Part shown: positions 38,288-52,145 of the stretch, piece by piece
Position numbering within the stretch: the first letter of the stretch is position 1
How the letters are laid out: the number at the start of each line of letters is the position of its first letter
Assembly: GCA_013399895.1 (NCBI GenBank)
Contig: VXBA01003715.1
Span: 469,543 to 533,542 of the forward strand
Direction: 5' to 3'
Length of the DNA stretch: 64,000 bases
From: Serilophus lunatus
Lineage: Eukaryota > Chordata > Aves > Passeriformes > Eurylaimidae
Position numbers and translations under genes: made by a program
The notes under the pieces: model-generated
What the model saw: the letters and a program-made list of their open reading frames with translations, nothing else
Told to the model about the DNA's origin: nothing
Databases searched by the model: none

Positions 38288-39330
38288 CTGGAAAAAAAAA
38301 AATCCCATTACATTAAGCAAGCTGTTACCAGCTTCCAAGTATTGAGTAATTTTCTTTAAAATACTATTTAAGGAAAGAAAGCAACAGCATCTTAAAATCA
38401 AATCCAACATTCAAGTTTTGTCAAATGTGAAGATAGAAGGGGAAAAATTAAGTTCTTGCAAACACCGTCTTAAAGCAATTTAAGCTGTTTATCTAAGTAA
38501 GATGCAACTTGACTTATTTTTGGAAGGTTTTAGAGATGGTGACTCAAGTTATGCATTTTCAAGAAACAGATATATTTTAGATCTTGATGGACTTCCAAAT
38601 GTGAATAAATTGACACTGTTTTGCTGATAGCTGATTCTGTTAATACAGTCGCTCATGTTTGCACAAACACAGTCTGGCAGCACCCGGATTAAAACTAAAC
38701 TTGCACCTCATATGTTGTTGACAGCCTCCTTTAAGCAAGGAGAGGATCCTAAGATGAACTTCAGCACATCCATAAGCCAACATGAACTTAGAATACTTTA
38801 GGTGTCTCCATGCTGAACTAGATGATGATTGCAAAGGGGACAGATGTATCTCTAATTTTTAATGTGGTTCCATGACAAATTACCCTAACATCCAACCAAC
38901 AATTAAAAAAGTATATTTTATGTGTATTCAGTGTCCAATCCAGTGGCTACTGCAGTTTTGGGAGGCAATTCCCTTGTCAGGAAGAAGTTTCATACTACAA
39001 TTCAGATTTGACTTTACCTGATGTTTTCGTTCGTAAAAGTTTATGCCACATCTTTCCTTTCTGGGATGAAAACAGCTAGATATTTCAAAATACTACAGGG
39101 ATTACTTTGCTCAAGGGAGAGTGACCCATTTCCAGGAAGCCTGAGAATCATTGCTTTAAAAAAAGATACCATGTTCACACATATAGCTAAAATCTTAGCT
39201 TTTAAAAAAGGTGGTAATGCATTTCCAAGCTTTCCAAATTATCCATTATAGTCAGCAAATTATATTTAATTATTTCATTAGTATTCCAGGAGTAAAAACA
39301 AGTTAGAAAATAAAAAGCAAGGATACCACT

Positions 39331-39361
39331 GAACCTTGATGGGTGAACCTTGATGGGTGAA
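39331..39361 (+). repeat. 14-base tandem duplication
   Basis: Two copies of GAACCTTGATGGGT followed by GAA. Confidence 0.85.
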
Positions 39362-41200
39362 TGAATAATTCTTTAACTGCATAATGCAATAACTGTAAAG
39401 ACACAGTTGTAAAACTGGGCAGACACCATCGCAGATTTTTCTACATAACCAGTCATGATTTATTTTACTGCATAAATGCAAAAAAAATAAATTAAAAAGT
39501 CATTACAAAAAGCATATTCAACTTAGAAAGATGCTTACAAGATTCTTCCTGCAGCAAAGAGTACTTAGGGAAAACATCTGCATTTCACAGATCACTTACA
39601 AAGCACTGGAAGTAAAATTGCAAACATATGTAACAACAGCTTTTATCTCCCGTTCTGGGCAGGAAGCATGTTGTCACAGGTCAATTTTTATTTCTTTTTG
39701 AGTGGATGTCAGAAATTCAATTTTAGGAACAAATGTTATGAAACAAGCGCCATTTCTCTCCAGCCTGTTTTGTAGATTGAAAATCTGTTACACTGCTACT
39801 GCAGCATTGACTCTTCTCCAGCATATTGTTCACACATTACGAATGAGAGAATTAGTTCATCCTCTATTTAGAACAAGTACTCTAGATACACACTGCCAAA
39901 TATTTTAGTAACCACACACGGGTTGCTCAAGGAAGAGGAATTAATTATTTTCAGAAGTAACTAAAAGGAGTCCTTAAAATATTCCTTAAAAAGAAAATTT
40001 CACAATATTCATTTTTTCATCCTCTTTGGAGTGGTAATACAGTTTGAAGTGCAAAACTATTCAATAGGAATGAAACTGTGGTTTCCTCATAGCTCTAATC
40101 TCTAATGCTCTTTGTTCCCAGACACCAGAGGCTGGCAGTATAGGTACACTCATTATCTGGCTAAGCATCAGGGCTGTGATGTCCCTGCAGCATACAAATA
40201 GGCAGCTGAAGAGACGGAAAAATGGAAAGTTGTAAAGTGATCTGGAAAGATATTAAGTCAAAGGTGTCAGAGTCACTTTTATGTTTATTCCTTTATTTTT
40301 CCATAATTTGTCAATGAGGAAATACCCTTGTATGACCTGAAAAGAAGTATCAAGAGCATTGACTAAATAATTCTTTAGGAAAATTTTAGTAAAAACTTGT
40401 TTTCTTTAATACAAATGCACACAACATGCCTTTGGCAGGACTTTATCATAGCAGGAAAATTCTTCTTCTTGCCCGCCTAGAACCACACTCATAATTAAAA
40501 CCAGTGTTTTTCTTAATAAGAATCTATGCTAATTCTTATTCTGCTACCCAATTCAATGGCTATAGCCTGTAATATTTAATTACCAGAATACACTTTTGAA
40601 GTAAACCACTAAACACTTCAGAACAAAAGATTTGGAGCAACTTACACTGACCACTTTCTTGAACTTCTTGTAATTGGGATTCTCACTGAAACATGAAGCT
40701 TATGGGTACCATTTGACCTGAGGTGGCATCTATTGTGTCAGATTCAGGAAAGCTTGTGCAAATGGACCAAGAGTACGCTTCAGAGAAAGTGTCTGTGTAG
40801 AACGATTGTCAAGGAAGGAGGTTAAGTTTTCAGAGGGAAATAAAGTTGCTTTAGTAACAGTCCTCTTCCACAGCTCTTAGTTCAACAGAACAATGTCACC
40901 ATCTCCCCAGGGGTCAAGGACAGTATCTGCTTTAGTGCATCAACCTGAAGAGTTTGCATTGGGAGAGTCAAGTAGGTCAGCAATGGCATTAGCATGACAC
41001 GCATCACTTCACAGGAGAGCCACCAATCCCGGTGACTCTGGAATAGCTGCCCCTCTTGTTCTCAGTCCAGAGAGAAAAAGTAATAGTTGCACCACTTCAA
41101 TCCTGTTCATGACTGGACACAAGAAAACCAAAACATACTTCTTATTTTGCAACTCGGATTTTCCTCAGACTTCTTTACCAGGTGGATCAGGCGTTTTGCA

Positions 41201-41322
41201 AATCATAGAATGGCTCAGGTTGTAAAGGGCCTTAAGGATCATCTAGTTCCAGCCTTCCTGCGAGGGACAGGGACAACTTCCACTAGACCACGGTGTTCGA
41301 AGCCCCATCCATCCTGGTTTTG
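41201..41322 (-). mobile_element. CR1 LINE 3' end (short copy) in GRXCR1 intron 1
   Basis: Minus-oriented CR1 tail. On the plus strand it begins AATCATAGAATGGCTCAGGT, passes the GGATCATCTAGTTCCAGCC and GGACAACTTCCACTAGACCA segments, and ends near CCCATCCATCCTGGTTT. It is severely 5'-truncated, and in the same orientation as the gene. Confidence 0.85.
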
Positions 41323-41587
41323 GTGTACAGCTGAGGGAAATCTACCCCTCTGCCATCCCACTGACATCCATCTCACATGGCTGCAACTAAATACAATAAT
41401 TCACTGAGCAAGTTTTCTGCAAACAGCAGAAGACTCATCCTTGAGGCTAAATGTTTGAGCTCAGTATCAAGAAACACCACAGAACAGAGGAGGAAACTGC
41501 TGATGAAAAAGAGAAGGCTTAATGGAGTAAGAAGATGAGCATTAAAATGAAGGGATGTGGAGGACTAAAAAAGTGCTGAAAAGATAG

Positions 41588-41660
41588 AATTAACAAAAAA
41601 CAGATAATTAACAAAAAAACAGATAATTAACAAAAAAACAGATAATAAACCAAAAAATTA
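41588..41660 (+). repeat. Minisatellite, about 19-base unit, three copies plus partial
   Basis: Unit AATTAACAAAAAAACAGAT: the first copy is one A shorter, the next two are identical, and the last degenerates into AATAAACCAAAAAATTA. Confidence 0.85.
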
Positions 41661-44600
41661 AATCTCAGGATACTGACAAAGGAAGAGTACTACAAATTAA
41701 GTGTAGAAATAATAACATTAAAATTATGACCAAAAGTAAAAAAACAGGCAGTCAAGCAGAACAAAGTAAATGATAGAACAGAAAGGTTACTGAAATATGA
41801 CATTCTAGATCTCTTTTCAAAGAGGCTGTTTTTATATTGATCTCATAGATACCTTGGCCCTGACCAGTTCTGACAGCCTGAGCAGATATCACTCACACTT
41901 TTATTTGTGATGGGAATTTATAAAAAGAATTACTGAAAAACAATCTAGATTATTTCATCAGCATATTTGTAATTAATTACTTCCTTAAGGCTATAGATTT
42001 TCATTAATATATTTTATGACATTTTTATGCCTGTCTTGCTGGCTTTGAGTGGCTGTTTATCTTTAGATCAAAACCCTTATCATTGGCATTTTTGCAACAT
42101 GGCAAGAGCTGCTCAAACTCAGAGCAAAGGAAGTGATCCAAGTCAACACCTTTCTGCTTATAGTGTAAGGACCACTGCTGGATATTGGGGCATAAGGTGC
42201 TTGCTTGTAAAACTCTGGCAATATCTTCTTGCTGAAAAACTTTGTATATGAGTGTGTCTCCAAACAAGTAAGCAGACAAGTCCAGCAGTAAAAGTCCATT
42301 TTTACTTGGTTGCAAATAAAAACCAAGACAGCAACATTACAGAAGTAGTCATGGGCTTAATTTTTAATCTTCTCCCTGGATGGAAGGCTTAAACGTGAGT
42401 TTTAATCTCACTGATGTGAAAAGAATAGCCATTTACATTCATATATTATTAATTTCAATAGTGGCACTACCCACGAATTGACTCTTGATTTTTTTGAAGT
42501 ACAAAGTAAGAATTTATTTTTTTTAAAAAAAGCATCATCAAACTCACTTTGCGTTATATGGATTATACTAGCAATTGCATTCTAACAAAAGCAGAATATT
42601 TTTCTGCTAAGATTAACATGCTGTTGTAGTACTTCGGTAAAAGCTGAAATGCTTTATCACATATGAGATTTCTAAAGGTTTTTACTATGCCCAGATATAA
42701 CATTTAACTAATATTATTCATGTGGTAGTGAATTCCTTCTGTGACCTGCATCAATGGGTGATATACCCTTCTCTGTCTCAGAATATCATCTTTCAACTTA
42801 TTGAAGTGTTCTCTTGAAATATGTACCCCCTTGACTCTGTAATTAGATACTATCAGAGTGGCAGAAGTATCTGCTCTCCACTAAGTAGGCTGAGGCAGGA
42901 TACTAGACCACATTATAAACCCCATGCTAGAGATTCTTCAATGAGTAAATGAAGCAATCACAATCCAAAGAAAATGCTGTGTAAGAGAAAATTAATATAT
43001 AGATATTTGTGTATGCATGTGCATACATATTTTTTATGCATGATGTATATCTAAAAGCTTTGAATTAAGTTGCTCACTTCACAATTGGCATTACATAGCT
43101 TATAGCTTGAATTGGTCTAATACTAATTGTGGTCTAACACTAATTTTCTGATCACAATCTGGTTTGGACTTTCTATATTTTATACTCTGAAAAAGAAGGG
43201 AAGAAAACAGCTGTGACTTTCTTGTTGAAGAAGTTCTGCAGAAAAAAAAGCAATTTAAGGATTTAATTTCTGCAAGATTGAATAGCTTTTACTAGCTGTT
43301 GAGTTTTAAAAGGTTTTCAAAACATGTGCTAAAAGTAATGAATACTTTCTGAAATATTAAAGTCAAAAACTGTGACCAAAATAATTATTTTTCTACATGA
43401 CACTTCATCAGAACATGCATGTTTTCAATGCTATCATTTAACGAAAAATATACTTTTCGACAGGTCTTTGCTTATATGAAAACATGCAACATTCCTTGAA
43501 AGAGATGGCTGGAGATTGAAGGTTTGTGTTTTAGCAAAAACTACAATATTTGTCATCCAAACAACATGGTACAATGTTAATGGAGTTGTGAACCAGTCCA
43601 TTATGTCTGTTGGTTGCCTGGTTCAAATAAAGGGTTTAATGTAATTTCTCAGGAAGAATTGATTTGATGGTCAGAAGACCTCTTCCAACAAACAGACTTC
43701 ATCGACCAAAGGAAAATGATTTTCTTTGTCAGGCAAGATCGGTTTATGCATACATGAGGAATTGCAAATGGTGCCTAGCCATGGTGTGCACTCTTGGTAT
43801 GAAACCACATTTCCTTCCACTTCACTGTTTACAGTTCCAACCTTTCATAGTCTCATACAGCAAAGCACAATGTGCACTTAAATTTAAATTCATGCTCTCT
43901 CTTAAGTGCTTTATTGCATTAAGACTTCAGTCTTGTTTGCATTGTCTTCGAGGACCTGGCACTACATCTATATTCAGTAAAATTCAGGAAACTGCATTTT
44001 AGAAAAGCTCATTAGAATGAAGACTGATTTCTGCAACAGTGCAAGTCATATACTCAAGTCAAAACTACTTTTTCTTACACAATTTTGGTAAGTCAAGAGG
44101 TTGTTAACTGCGTGACTTGTAGTCTGTGACCCCCTAGGGCAGTGGAATGATATTACCAGTTACTATCCTCAGAACCATCAGCAAGCTGTCTGTCAATACC
44201 AATTTAGAAGTGAGGGCATCAAGATCTGCACTCCTAAACAAGGTAGCCAGAGAGTCTGGGACACTCCCAAATATAGGTACTTGTTTTAGTTTCTCCAAGG
44301 AAGTGCTCGGGCCATTGTTTTCCAAAGATTTTAAAGTAGCACAAATACTTGTGTGACTTTTGTCTGGCTGTGTGCTGTAACTCACCTTCCCCACAAACAT
44401 GAGCCCTAACAGTACATCAATTTATAAAAGCTGTGTAGAAACACAGACTTCTCTGCCTGTGTCACAATATAGGGCATGAAACATCTCATTTTTTTCCTGT
44501 TTGCATTTCACAGGGCTAGATAACACATAGGAGCTAGTTATAGAGAAGGGCTGTGATTCACCAACAACCTGAATTCTTTGATCTTCTAACTCCTGGACAA

Positions 44601-44892
44601 CTGTTTTCTCTCTTATCTACACACACGCAACATACTAATTGTAAAATATCACAGTTTTGCTTCCTGAAGGTTGACATCCTCAAAATTGTTCAACTGCACT
44701 TTAAAATAAATATGGGATGCAATCACATCTCAGACATTGGTATAGTATATTTATACATGTTTATAATCCATTTGTACTTTTCAGGCTGTGTATCAATTTT
44801 GGGGATGTCAGATGAAAATAACAAAAGTAATAATATTATTTTGAGTGATATTTTTTCTGTTCTTTTCATCCTAAAATCACTTGACAGTATAC

Positions 44893-44956
44893 TAAAACAA
44901 AACAAAGCACAAAAAACCAAAAATACCCCAACCAAACAAAAAAAGGAAAAAAAAAA
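44893..44956 (+). repeat. A/C-rich low-complexity tract
   Basis: AAAACAAAACAAAGC, CCCCAACCAAAC and A-runs. No coding content. Confidence 0.7.
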
Positions 44957-45302
44957 TGGCTTTCCATCCTCTGACATCACGTATATGACTGTTGTTACCC
45001 TTTCTGTTCTGCAAAAAACACAATATAATACCTTCTTTTCTGCCGCTGCACTTTCCCACATATTTTCTGGCACAGACTGCTATTCAAGGAATATCGAAGT
45101 GTTTTCTTTTCAAAGCAATAAAAATACTTACAATACTACAGCAAAGGAGTACAGGGCATGACCCTGTCTCTCCCTGCTCCTTGTAACGCTTCAGCCTTTG
45201 GCAGGTTCAGAAGGTACAGAGGCTACAACATAGCTCGCCTCCCAGTGTCCTTATTACTGTTCATCCAGCATACACCCATGCAGCCAGGTTACCGCCTGCT
45301 CA

Positions 45303-45339
45303 CAGGTGACCTGAGCTTAGATAAGATAACAGGTTATCT
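45303..45339. promoter_or_regulatory. E-box plus triple GATA motif cluster
   Basis: CAGGTG (45303-45308) is followed by overlapping AGATAA words at 45319-45324 and 45324-45329 and an inverted TTATCT at 45334-45339. The last two form the palindrome AGATAAC-AG-GTTATCT. It lies in a GC-richer island (about 45150-45440) of intron 1. The layout resembles composite E-box/GATA enhancer sites, but function is inferred from motifs alone. Confidence 0.25.
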
Positions 45340-46375
45340 CCTTGGGGTTCATGGTCCCTGCAAGACCCTGATGCCTTCGCTCTATAGTCAAACTGCCAGA
45401 TACAGATGTGGCACTGACTCAGGAGTAAAAGCAGCTCCTGTTTAACAAGGTACAGCAATGCTATGAAGTCATCCAGCGAAAAAATTTATTTCTAAAAAAT
45501 GAAAAATATGTTCTAATTAGTTTACAGATGGTCCATATCTGTATATGCCTAATTGGATTCTATTTATCAATCACTGAAAGATCTATCAGTATTTTCTTAC
45601 TAGTTTACTTATGTCATTCTGCATATGATAGGAAAAAATGAAACATTTAAAAAACAGAAGCAAAAGCTGATCCTGTGGTTAATTCTAACCTAATCTGCAA
45701 TTCTTGTAAGAAGAAACTGTAATATAATGCTTGTTTCTCTCTTTTGTTTGCTCACCCCTTTATTTTATTCTCCTCATATTTACCAATTTGATATCTGCAA
45801 GAAATTCTTCTCAGAAAAGAGAGTCTCCCAGAAGATTCTCAGAAATGTTAGTAATAAAAGAGAAGCATTTCTTTGTTGTGTAAGGAAACTCCCCAGAAAG
45901 ACTGAAGGGGAAGAGGTAGGAGCTACTGAAAATAGTTTTGCATCCAGCAGTTTGCATGAAGCATTAGAAACTATTTGAAACAAGGACTGTCAAAAAATTT
46001 CCTTTCACGTTATGTAGTTCTTTGAACCATTCCTGTATTTAGAAGAAGCTAGACAAGTTTTATCTAGACTGTCCTGTGACATTGATGAAGTTATTTCAGA
46101 TAGAGTAGTAGGAAGTAAGTTAAGACAGGTAATAGCTGAGCTGTTATTATTATTTTAAAAACCCTTCATTGTTGCAGAGATCTCTGTGATTCAGTTTGCT
46201 AGTGTCCTCCTCCCCATTTGCTGTAAAGAAAGGAAAAAAAAAAAGTTATGGAGCACAAAGTAAATAGCAACAAAATATTAGAGTCAGACACATGGTTCCA
46301 AAGGTAATCTTTTTGCAGTTGGCCTGTAAAAATGTTGGACTGCCAACTGAAGTTTCCACTATCACTACAAAGAAA

Positions 46376-46655
46376 ATCACAGAATCATAGAAAGGTTTGG
46401 GTTGGAAGTAGACCTCAAAGTTCACCTAGTTGCAGCTGCCTGTGCCATGGGTAGGGACACCTTCCACTACACCAGGTCACTCAAAGTCCCATCCAGCCTG
46501 GTATTGAACGCTTCCAGAGATGGAGAATCCACAATTTCCTTGAGCAGCCTGTTCCAGTGCCTCCATTCTCAAACTAAAGAATCTTTTCCTACTATCTAAT
46601 CGAAACTTACTGTCTTTCTGCTTAAAGTCATTTCCCCTTGCCCTATCACTACGTC
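46376..46655 (-). mobile_element. CR1 LINE 3' end in GRXCR1 intron 1
   Basis: On the plus strand it starts ATCACAGAATCATAGAAAGG (inverted octamer tail) and runs through CACCTTCCACTACACCAGGT, CCCATCCAGCCTGGT, GAGCAGCCTGTTCCAGTGCC and CCTTGCCCTATCACTACG, the typical minus-strand CR1 3' region. It is 5'-truncated. Confidence 0.9.
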
Positions 46656-46967
46656 TTTATGACTTGGTCCATATCAGAAAAATCCAACACATGATTCAGT
46701 ATAGAACAATTTTCTTAGCAGCGTTTGCCAGAGAAATTTATTTCAGAAAATTTTCATCAACCAGCACAATCACCATGCCAAAATGCTATGTAATTCTTGT
46801 TTTAGAACAGAGAGATTCAGTTCTTTGCCATTTACAGCTGGAAATTCCCAGTGCAATATTAAGGCAGCAAATAATAAGGAAATAATAATAAGGAAATATC
46901 CAAACCAAGTTTTGGCAAGACATATGATAACTTTCCCCTTCATTTTCAAGTGGGGGTTCTTGTGTGT

Positions 46968-47003
46968 GTGCTGTGGGATCTCACAGGGTGCTGTGGGATC
47001 TCA
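46968..47003 (+). repeat. 20-base-period tandem duplication
   Basis: GTGCTGTGGGATCTCA occurs at 46968-46983 and 46988-47003, preceded by a short TG run. Confidence 0.8.
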
Positions 47004-48070
47004 AACCAAGATAGAAAATTGAAACCCCCATATAATACCTTTCAGCCTTATTATGATCTCTCCCGCAAAATATGAGTGCAGCCAAATATTTCCTGGACTA
47101 AGTAGCACTTCAAATCAGGAATTGAGTGTTGTCCCATTGCTTTAATTTCTTTGATTATATCAATCTTTGTAAGCCATGGAATTACTCTAGGATGGTTATT
47201 TTATATCAGTTTTTTTGAATAATGATACAGATTAATTTTGAGGGTTTTAGCCAGTTATAATTGACAATAAAGATTCAGCCTTGTAATAGTAAATGTGATG
47301 GAGAGAATTCTGTCATTCAGAAGACATTCACTATATTTAGTGAAATGACAATTTTTTCTTAAAATACACTGTGCAAAGGGAACATGTTTTTCGCTAAGAA
47401 AGGTGACTGGAGGCCTGGTTCACAAAATTGCTTTCTAATTCTTGGAGTAAAATTCCTTGAGTACATATCAGTGACTATTCATCTGGATAAAGTTCCGTGC
47501 AAATTTTTCAGTGTGTGCATTTTACCCAAAAATATGGTGGCTTATTTTCAGGTGAACAAGGTGGTCTCAGGCCACATGTAAAGTACGCTTGCTTTTTCTA
47601 ATATTGATCTTCATCATCATTAGAGATTGAGCACTTCTCAGCCTTTAGTGGAAGGGCCATGGCACAATCTAGCCTTGTTCTTTCATCTGTTAGTTCAGTA
47701 ACTGTATTGTCGGATCTGAAACAAGCTGATTGGGAAAGGAGAAAGTAAAGAAAGTTACCAATTGCTCTGATACTGCTGATCAAACAACAAGTTCATCTAT
47801 TAATCTCCTCTTCCCTCATCAATTCATTTAAGAGTAACAAGACTTCCTATACCACAGGAAAGTTGCTGGGATTACTTTAACAACAGTATTTGCAAAATAA
47901 GTCCTTTGAGGCAGCAAACAACATTAGACATTAAGACCTTTTCTTTCCAGTAAAATAAACTCAGTTTCCTGGTAAGGATTTGCTGCTCTTTCTGATAAGT
48001 ACTCTTGGGGGTTAGCTGTTTTACAGTATATTAAATAGGAACATGCTTAATACCTACATTACATCATTGC

Positions 48071-48230
48071 CCAGTGAAGTAGTGAATTCTCCATCCCTGG
48101 GAGTATGGTCAGAGGGGACTCTGAGCAACCCAGTCTAGTGAGTGGCATCCCTACCCATGTCAGGGTGGTTGGAACTCAGTGATCTTTAAGGTCACTTTCA
48201 ACTCAAACCATTCTATGATTCTGTGATTCT
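48071..48230 (+). mobile_element. CR1 LINE 3' end in GRXCR1 intron 1 (antisense to gene)
   Basis: Plus-oriented CR1 tail: CCATCCCTGGGAG, GGGGACTCTGAGCAACCCAG, GATCTTTAAGGTCACTTTCA, ending CCATTCTATGATTCTGTGAT. This is the only one of the five intron 1 copies that opposes GRXCR1. Confidence 0.88.
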
Positions 48231-50409
48231 ACATCATGCAAACTCTGCCAGCACCTGCCCTAAAAATGGATTTTCTCTGGCATTGGTTTATACCATATTT
48301 CCCCTTTGTGCCTACTCTGTATTGCAAGACTGATTGTAGTGTGCTATAACCTGGCATCTAACCAGGGACACATTTGTTTTCTACTGATGCAGTGCCAGTA
48401 GGAGAGTTAGAAGCTAGTGTTACTGATGTTTGATTATCTGCTATGTTTGATAAATGGTTTTCAGCTGAACAATCTTAGTGGTGATATAAACAATTTCACT
48501 TTGTTTGATGTAATTGTTGGATCAGGAAATTGAAACCCATAGTCCTGCAAAATCGTGCTACAGCGTTACAGAAAATATTAGCTCCCTGATCTGCTTCTTT
48601 GACTGCATAAAACAAATGCTAATTAGGAACGTTTATTAGATTTTAGTACCACTGCTTAAGAACTAGACTGTAACAGTCAGGTACAGATGAGGAACCAGAT
48701 TTAGGAATATTAACTGGTAAAACCTGCAAAAATTTTGAAAAACTTCAAATTCCCCTTGTGCTCAGGACTGAAGTTCTGGTGGAAATTATGCTGAAGTTTG
48801 TTCTTCTGGCTAAAACAAAGTTACAAAGAAATTTCACAATAGATGTGTTTAAAATATAGGTATTTTAAAGCTGTAATCGAAAAAATATACAAATAATATA
48901 GATTTTCTTAATATTGGTCACCAATAGGTGTGGTTGAAATACAGTGTAAAAAACCCTCTACATACTCCCATTTGTCTGGGTTTACCAAAACTTCTGAGTT
49001 CAAGCTGTAATTGAAAACTCATGTTCCCCTCATCCCTTTTTTTATTTCTTTACTTCTGAGAGCTGACCAGATTGCAGACTAAGCTTCACTTTCCCTCCAG
49101 CAACTCTGATTGTTCTTCATCAGATTGAAGTCATTAATTTTAAAATAAGTTCAAAAACGAACACCAAATTTTCCCAGGTACTCTCCAGTAAGAGATTCAT
49201 ACTTCCTCCAATTCTGCCAGCATGCAGAAGCCTTTCTTCTCCTGCCTCTCACTTTTGGCTTTATTCTCTCAAGACAGAGTACTTCACTGCCACACTTGAC
49301 ATTTGTGGCAACTATTGAGGAACTCATTTAAGTGGAGTCATTACCTTTTCATGAGATTTACATAAGGTCAAAATTACAAGCCTGTGCTGCAGGCAGTCTT
49401 CAGGAGTGGCTAGGACCTAGAGATTTCCATGGTGCCAACTCAGAAGTAGATGGTGCTTCCACGTTACATTTCAGTCGGGCTGAGCATATAATGAATCAGC
49501 TAAAATGGGATGGAAACCCCCTAGAGGAGTCACACCACTAAGCAGATAGATGTGCCCAGATGAAACTAGGGGCATTTGTGGAGAACGTTGTCACGTCTCT
49601 GGACATGTATACTCATGAAAGTGTTAACACATATCTTGTCCTTCCACATGAAGATCGTCGTCAGGCATTGCCACAGAGCATGTACAATGCCACCATTTCA
49701 GATGAACTCTGGCCATCTGGCACTTTACTTTGACTGCAGTTTTTGTCTGAAACGTGTTGAATTTGAACCATTGCTTCTCTGTCATGTAGGTTTACTAATG
49801 AATTCTCTGAATCCAAGTGAAATTTACCTAATCATCTTAACACTGAAAATACGGACTACTTAAAATTATTGCAGAAACTGTCCACAGCCAACGCATCAGC
49901 TTCATGGGCCCCCAGACAATATTAAAAGTACTAACAATCAGAGGTCTTCCATTTCCCTCCATCATATCTCTGTGAATCCAGAAAGCAGGAAGCTTTCTCC
50001 AGCATCTCATGAAAAAACTGAGTTTTTCTCCACAAGTATTCATCTCCTGAATTCCCTCTACAATATCAGTGTGCCTATGTTATCCCTGTCCAGCCAATCC
50101 TATATATTCAGTTACAGACCTTGTGTAATTACCACTAGAGATTTTCTGAAAGCCAATTGCTTTATCTCACTATCTACAACTCAGCTAGTATTGTTTGCAT
50201 GATCTTGATTTCCACTAGTTCTGATTCTTGGTTAGCTTCATCTTTTCAGGCATGTCTACAGAGTAACTTGACAGCATAATTTCATCCTATCAGCTTTGTG
50301 CTCAGACAGGTTTCTCCAAAGAGACTTCAGTTACCAAGTTATCCCCATCGTGGTTTATGACTGTTACATCAATGAGAAAGGAAAAGGAAAGAGATTAATT
50401 TCTACCTTG

Positions 50410-50439
50410 ACTGTTTCCAGCTGTTTAACTGGAAACAGT
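50410..50439. repeat. Perfect 11-base inverted repeat
   Basis: ACTGTTTCCAG (50410-50420) and CTGGAAACAGT (50429-50439) around an 8-base loop. Confidence 0.65.
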
Positions 50440-52118
50440 TTTCAGAAGACTTTGCTCACAGGACTGCAACATAACAGTTTGTGCAATGTGCCTTTGACAT
50501 GAGTAAGAAACAGGCATTTTAAAATGTCTGGAAAATTGAGAAGTGAAAATGTGAAAATAAAAACAGTTTATAATTTATTGTTCCTACATGTTGGAGAACA
50601 GGCAAATTGGAAGGTCACTTGTACTTCAATGTACCTTGCAAACAGAAACTAATTAAAGATAAAGAAAGTCTACTGCACGTCACCTAGAGAAATGCTGCTA
50701 TCAGTAAATTAAAAATGTATGACTTGAGCTGCATAGCATCTGCCTGCCTGAAGGTGTGCCTGTAAATAGTGTGGAAGACCAGAGAACTGAAACAATGGAT
50801 CACAGATGGGTCATTAAAAGAATGTTAATATTAATTGCACAATTCTAATCCAATTGTAAATTCTGGAAATCTGAGAATAAGTTTCTGTTCTTAGAAGAAG
50901 ATTAGTCCTAGATTACATAATTTAATTTCCTATTGCTTCACAGTTATGGGTTACCACTTGGTGATAACAGTTATATGTAGGGGGTATGTAGAATTATTAT
51001 GCAACATTTGATCCGTATTTATTTAATTTCTTTGTCTTTATTGCTAGCAAAGGGAGAAACAGTTGAGCAAAATGGGAAATAAACTTCTATAAAAAGGAAC
51101 TTTTTCTCAAGTATAAAAAAAATTGTTCAATTTTTACTTTATTTCTTTTTCTGGACCTTTCTGTTTTCTGGTTCTACTCAAAACAAGAAGAGCTGGAAAT
51201 AAAAGAATAGAGCATGCCAACTTGAAAGAGTTCTGATTAGCACTTATTTTTTGGTCACTTGACCAAGAGAACTCTAGACTTGCCCTTATTTCATTGAATG
51301 TATGAAATATTTGAATAAATGGCTAGTTATTTTTCAAACAAAGTTATTTTTCTTACTGTCAGTTCACATTTAAAGTTGCTGGGGGGGATTATTTTTTAAT
51401 AATATGAGTAGGATTTTTCAAATATGTTTAATTCTTTCAAGAGGGAATGTTTTTTTCTGCTACATAGTCAGGCTTTGTTGGTAATTCTACTATTTATTTA
51501 TGTCCAATTTTCCATCCTGAAATTGTTAAAAAACCCACCACAATATATTTGTCTTAAACAGCAGTTGTAGAGCCCAAATCCTATTTTCTCTTTCATAAGC
51601 AGCTTTTCATTTTGCTTCTTATTTATCCTGCTATTCAAGATATTTGAACCTATGTTACCTGTGCAGGGAGGATGACTGGCCTCTTTAAGAATATTCTGTA
51701 AGGATGGCTTTAGTCAGAAATAAATTAGAATGGGACTTGATGAGAATGCCCAGATAAAGGAGCTCAATATCTTGGCTCATGTGGAAAAGTTAGCAAACAA
51801 CATGGCTCTGAGTCCCGCTTTGAGCACACTGGCCCCATCTGCCTGCAATCACTGCTGCTTCACTCAGCAGAACATTTTATACTACAGAGAAACACATTTT
51901 CTGATCAGCAGCAAATGGCTGTCATGAAAATTACTGTACCCTGTTTACTGTTCTCTGGCAAGCAGGAGAAGTTTAAATAAAAAAGGTTTCCATCCCTTCC
52001 ATCTTTCTCTTTGCTCCTTTCTTTCATCGGTCCCTTATTCATTCTTTCCAAAAGATTCCATTGTTATCCTCAGACTGATAGAGAGGCTGATAACTGCTAA
52101 TAATAACATAATAATAAA

Positions 52119-52145
52119 ACATACATACATACATACATACATACA
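52119..52145 (+). repeat. (ACAT)n microsatellite
   Basis: About 6.5 perfect ACAT units. Confidence 0.9.

Noticed and set aside
44553..45161. Plus-strand open frame of 202 codons at 44553-45161
   Set aside because: AT-rich composition, runs of N, K, Q and T codons from an A/C tract, no splice context and no recognisable domain. It is likely a chance frame in low-complexity DNA.
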